Positions 61,075 through 64,000 of a DNA stretch of 64,000 bases are shown here, one piece after another. The notes beneath the pieces were generated by a model, which did no database searches, was not told the DNA's origin, and saw only the letters and a list, made by a program, of their open reading frames with translations. The first letter of the stretch is position 1, and every line of letters begins with the position of its first letter. The translations under genes and the position numbers were made by a program. The DNA lies in assembly GCF_001905665.1 (NCBI RefSeq), contig NZ_LIVX01000004.1, positions 61,705-125,704 of the forward strand, in the 5' to 3' direction. Source of the stretch: Streptomyces sp. CB02261. GTDB taxonomy: Bacteria > Actinomycetota > Actinomycetes > Streptomycetales > Streptomycetaceae.

Positions 61075-62964
61075 TCACCAGGCGTAGAAACCGGTGAGGT
61101 AGGTGGGGAAGACGACGACGGCGAGGCCCAGGGGAAGCAGGGACAGCAGGCCGCCGGTGAGCGGGAGGGCGGCCGTGCGCAGCGCGCGGAACGCGGACAC
61201 ACCGGTCGCGCGAGCCGTCTCCTTGACGTGCAGCCCGCCGACCGCGAGCGCCACGGCGGCGTACGAGGCGGAGCCGAGGATGCAGAGGAAGACATAGCCG
61301 ACGGCGGGGCCGGTGAACTGGCCGACCAGAGCCGCCCCCGAGAGGAACGTCGTGATCAGCAGGTACGGGGCGACGGCGCGCAGCGGGAGCGGCTCAAGGC
61401 CGTCGCGCCTCTTCGGCGTGACCTTGAAGGTGATCTGACGGGGGCGCAGCTTCTGGGTCACCGCCGCCAGGACGCCCCAGGCGACGTACGGCCAGCGGGA
61501 GAGTCCGAAGAGCCAGATCTCCCAGCTGAAGAGCGGGGAGTCCTTCGGGCGCAGCAGCCCGCGGCGGCGGCAGAGCAGGGTCAGCAGGATCAGCCAGAGG
61601 GACATGCTCCAGAAGTGGCCCAGGAACGCGAAGTAGTTGACGTCGATCCAGGGGGCGCCGGTGATCGCGGCGATCGGCGGCAGCAGGATGCCCATGACGG
61701 TGGCCCCCGCGAGCAGCGGGTAGTACATCAGCGCCGCGGCGAAGCGGATCTTCAGCTTGAGGGGCATCCGGCCCAGATGGCGCGGCAGCATGCCCAGGAG
61801 CATCACGGCCAGGCTGCGGGACCACTGGAACTCCTGGGTGATCATCGCGCCGAAGGTGAGGGGGCCCTCGCCGTGTGCGTCCGCGTCGATGGCGAACGCC
61901 CCCTGCCAGCCCGCCGAGCTGAGCAGGAAGGTGGTCGAGAAGTCCTCGGCGAGTTCGGGGCCGAGACCGCCGATGTCCTGCAGCGCCTGGGTGCGGACGG
62001 CGTAGTGCGAGCCGATGCACACGGGGGCGAGGCCGGCGGAGTGGCCCAGTTGCACGGGCCCGTGGAACATCGCCTCGCGCTGGAGCCGGCCGCGGGCCGC
62101 CCAGGACTCGGCGGCGTTGGAGTCGCAGACGCTGGGCGCCGCGACGTAGCCGATGGCCGGGTCGGCGAAGGGACGGACGACCTCGGCGAGGTACTGGGGG
62201 CCCGGGACGTGGTCGCAGTCGAGCTGGGCGACCACGTCGTACCGGGCGTAGCCCCAGTGGTCGTAGAAGAAGGCGAGGTTGCCCTCCTTGCACCTGGTCC
62301 GCCGGGGCCAGTCGGCCCTGTGGTACTCGGGATGGCCGCGCCGGCAGGAGACGCCGACACCGTGGGCCCGGCACCAGTCGACGATCTCCTCGGTCGGGTC
62401 CTCGTCGCACAGCCACACCTCGTAGGCGTGCGGGAAGCGCTGGTCGAGCATCGCCTCCAGGGTGGCGCGGGCGATGTCCCAGCCCTCGGACGGGGCGCGG
62501 GTGACCACGAACGCGGTACGGAGCGTGGGCACCTCGACGGCGGGGTCGAAGCGCCGCATCCGGAGCAGCGCTACGAGGAAGTGCACCGGCAGGTAGGTCA
62601 GGTACAGCAGCAGAGCGCTGTTGACGACCAGACCCGGCCAGCCGATGCGGTGGGACGGCTGGAGCCACCAGACCCAGAACCAGACCAGGCAGGCCGCCCA
62701 GCCGAGGGACAGCAGCACGACGAGGAAGCGATCGGAGCGCGAGAAGGCGCGGACGAAACTGGAGGGGAGGGTGGTGAGCCGGCGTGCCGGGCCAGCGAGC
62801 ACGGGCCCGTCCGGGCCGATGGAGGCCACCGCTCCGTTCGACAGGGCTCGGATCTCCTCGCCCAGCGCGGCCCATTCCTCGGGCGATCCGAGAGCCGGGG
62901 AGGGCGCGGGGAGATCCTGGACGGTGCCGGTCCCATGGACGGGACCCTGCTCCAACGAGGTCAT
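61075..62964 (-). CDS. Membrane family 2 glycosyltransferase (cellulose-synthase-like)
   Basis: A 629-residue polytopic enzyme. About 75 N-terminal cytoplasmic residues are followed by two membrane helices (about 90-150), the GT2 catalytic domain and about six C-terminal helices. The GT-A motifs are WLCDEDPTEE, QLDCDHVPGPQ (Asp-x-Asp), ELAEDFSTTFLL (TED-like) and TQEFQWSRSLA (the Q-x-x-R-W position, altered to QWSRS). It would polymerise and export a beta-glycan from UDP-sugars. The ATG at MTSLEQ was chosen; a longer frame starts at a GTG just beside a hairpin. Confidence 0.92.
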   Translation of the reverse strand: MTSLEQGPVHGTGTVQDLPAPSPALGSPEEWAALGEEIRALSNGAVASIGPDGPVLAGPARRLTTLPSSFVRAFSRSDRFLVVLLSLGWAACLVWFWVWWLQPSHRIGWPGLVVNSALLLYLTYLPVHFLVALLRMRRFDPAVEVPTLRTAFVVTRAPSEGWDIARATLEAMLDQRFPHAYEVWLCDEDPTEEIVDWCRAHGVGVSCRRGHPEYHRADWPRRTRCKEGNLAFFYDHWGYARYDVVAQLDCDHVPGPQYLAEVVRPFADPAIGYVAAPSVCDSNAAESWAARGRLQREAMFHGPVQLGHSAGLAPVCIGSHYAVRTQALQDIGGLGPELAEDFSTTFLLSSAGWQGAFAIDADAHGEGPLTFGAMITQEFQWSRSLAVMLLGMLPRHLGRMPLKLKIRFAAALMYYPLLAGATVMGILLPPIAAITGAPWIDVNYFAFLGHFWSMSLWLILLTLLCRRRGLLRPKDSPLFSWEIWLFGLSRWPYVAWGVLAAVTQKLRPRQITFKVTPKRRDGLEPLPLRAVAPYLLITTFLSGAALVGQFTGPAVGYVFLCILGSASYAAVALAVGGLHVKETARATGVSAFRALRTAALPLTGGLLSLLPLGLAVVVFPTYLTGFYAW

Positions 62965-63064
62965 GTCGGCGAGTTCTCCAGGTGGTGCGACACGTGGGGG
63001 TGGGGGAGTGGCCGGAGGTGTCCTGTCGATCAGGCCAGGCGTCGTGAGCCCGGCCTGATCCACA

Positions 63065-63086
63065 GGACACCCCTGAGGGGGTGTCC
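63065..63086 (-). terminator. 9-bp hairpin between the decarboxylase and glycosyltransferase genes
   Basis: GGACACCCC and GGGGTGTCC enclose a 4-base loop. It lies about 80 bases past the decarboxylase stop on the minus strand and may lower downstream expression. Confidence 0.5.
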
Positions 63087-63165
63087 GGAGATGGCGGCCC
63101 CGATCCGCCGGACACGCGCCGAGGGCGTGGCGGGCCCGGTCCGCCGGCCGCCGGCGCCGCCGGGA

Positions 63166-64000
63166 TCAGCCTCCGGAGGCGGACGGCTCGGGAGCGGCTG
63201 CGGCCGCCAGGGTTCCGGAGGCGGCCGCAGGGCCGGGGATCGCCTGCGGCGTGCCGACCGGGGACGGAGTTGCCATCAGCGGCACGGTCTCGCTCTGGCA
63301 GCCGCGGATCGCCGCGGCGGACACGGCGAGCTGGTCCGGGCGGGCCGCGAAGTACGCGACGGTCCGGCCCAGACCCTCGGTGATGTCGATCTCCGGCTCC
63401 CAGCCCAGCACCTCGCGGGCGAGGGTGATCACCGGGCGGCGGCGGATCGGGTCGTCGACCGGCAGCGGGTGGTACTTCACCTCGGAGCGCGAGCCGGTCA
63501 TCGTCAGGACGATCTCGGCGAGGTCCGAGACGGTGCGCTCGACCGGGTTGCCGAGGTTGAACGGGCCCAGCCGGGTCGAGTCGAGGAGGGCGACGAGACC
63601 GCGGACCAGGTCGTCCACGTAGCAGAAGCTGCGCGTCTGCTTGCCGTCGCCGTAGATGGTGAGCGGTTCGCCCGTCAGGGCCTGGGTGATGAAGCTGGAC
63701 ACCACACGGCCGTCGTGCGGGCGCATCCGCGGGCCGTAGGTGTTGAAGATCCGCGCGATGCCCACGTCGAGGCCGTGCGTGCGGTGGTACGCGGCCGAGA
63801 GAGCCTCGGCGTATCGTTTCGCCTCGTCGTAGACACTGCGCGGGCCGACGGAGTTGACGTTGCCCCAGTACGACTCCTCCTGCGGGTGGACCAGGGGGTC
63901 GCCGTAGATCTCGCTGGTCGACGCGAGGATGAAGCGGGCGTCGTCCCGCAGCGCCAGGCGCAGGGCGTTCTCGGTGCCGCGACTGCCGACCGCGAGGGTC
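63166..64000 (-). CDS. UDP-glucuronate decarboxylase-like epimerase, 5' end missing
   Basis: The frame is open to the window edge, so the N-terminal NAD motif is outside and about 277 residues are visible. The visible part has [33 protein letters not shown] (active-site Tyr-Asp-Glu-x-Lys), [12 protein letters not shown] and [16 protein letters not shown], the pattern of UDP-xylose synthase. It would convert UDP-glucuronate from Ugd to UDP-xylose. The last 45 residues are an Ala/Pro/Ser-rich tail ending ASGG. Confidence 0.92.
   Translation of the reverse strand, partial: TLAVGSRGTENALRLALRDDARFILASTSEIYGDPLVHPQEESYWGNVNSVGPRSVYDEAKRYAEALSAAYHRTHGLDVGIARIFNTYGPRMRPHDGRVVSSFITQALTGEPLTIYGDGKQTRSFCYVDDLVRGLVALLDSTRLGPFNLGNPVERTVSDLAEIVLTMTGSRSEVKYHPLPVDDPIRRRPVITLAREVLGWEPEIDITEGLGRTVAYFAARPDQLAVSAAAIRGCQSETVPLMATPSPVGTPQAIPGPAAASGTLAAAAAPEPSASGG

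Noticed and set aside
1..64000. CRISPR arrays, transposases, prophage or integrase genes, rRNA or tRNA genes.
   Set aside because: I looked for regular spacer-repeat arrays, mobile-element proteins and RNA gene patterns and saw none that I could support by reading alone.

Overview
The base composition (very high G+C, with nearly every third codon position G or C), frequent GTG starts, 4-bp ATGA/GTGA gene overlaps and the gene families present all point to a Streptomyces chromosome. From memory, the gene order over the first 31 kb and around 36-42 kb resembles the S. coelicolor region around SCO6200-SCO6260. I could not check that by alignment.

1-2 kb: the end of an MFS transporter, a secreted HNH nuclease and a hairpin-rich spacer. 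2-14 kb and 18.8-21.3 kb plus 27.5-31.2 kb: a dispersed purine-catabolism regulon. It encodes two NCS2 purine permeases, a guanine/8-oxoguanine-type deaminase, uricase, HIU hydrolase and OHCU decarboxylase, allantoinase, allantoicase and an Asp/Glu/hydantoin-racemase-like protein. It also encodes a catalase for the uricase H2O2, hydroxypyruvate isomerase and tartronate-semialdehyde reductase (glyoxylate to glycerate), malate synthase (glyoxylate to malate), a MobA/MocA-like nucleotidyltransferase and an IclR regulator (AllR type). Two kinds of palindromic operator recur at the promoters of these genes. Glyoxylate carboligase and xanthine dehydrogenase are not in the window.

13.8-18.6 kb and 21.5-27.5 kb: unrelated genes lie between the purine genes. 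These are an FN3 lipoprotein, two proteins of unknown function, an SGNH esterase, a two-component system divergent from an ABC exporter, and an HxlR regulator divergent from an MFS exporter. 31.3-36.4 kb: an SDR, a DHFR-like protein, an EamA transporter, small membrane proteins and a second DesK/NarL-type two-component system.

36.5-52.6 kb: a sugar locus. It contains a Gfo/Idh dehydrogenase and a GntR regulator either side of a dre-like palindrome, then a probable operon of lipoprotein, permease, half-size ATPase, ROK kinase, membrane protein and a secreted GH89 alpha-N-acetylglucosaminidase. On the other strand are a class II (tagatose-type) aldolase, an AgaS-like SIS isomerase, a NEW3-domain secreted protein and a GH109 alpha-N-acetylgalactosaminidase-like protein. 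Read together this looks like uptake and use of alpha-linked N-acetylhexosamines.

45.5-47.8 kb and 54.5-56.5 kb: two PAS/GAF/SpoIIE-phosphatase/HATPase proteins. The second is coupled to an oleate hydratase and has lost the phosphatase metal ligands. 56.6-58.3 kb: a beta-helix lipoprotein. 58.5-64 kb: a surface-polysaccharide cluster (UDP-glucose dehydrogenase, GalE, a membrane GT2 and the start of a UDP-glucuronate decarboxylase) that runs off the window end.
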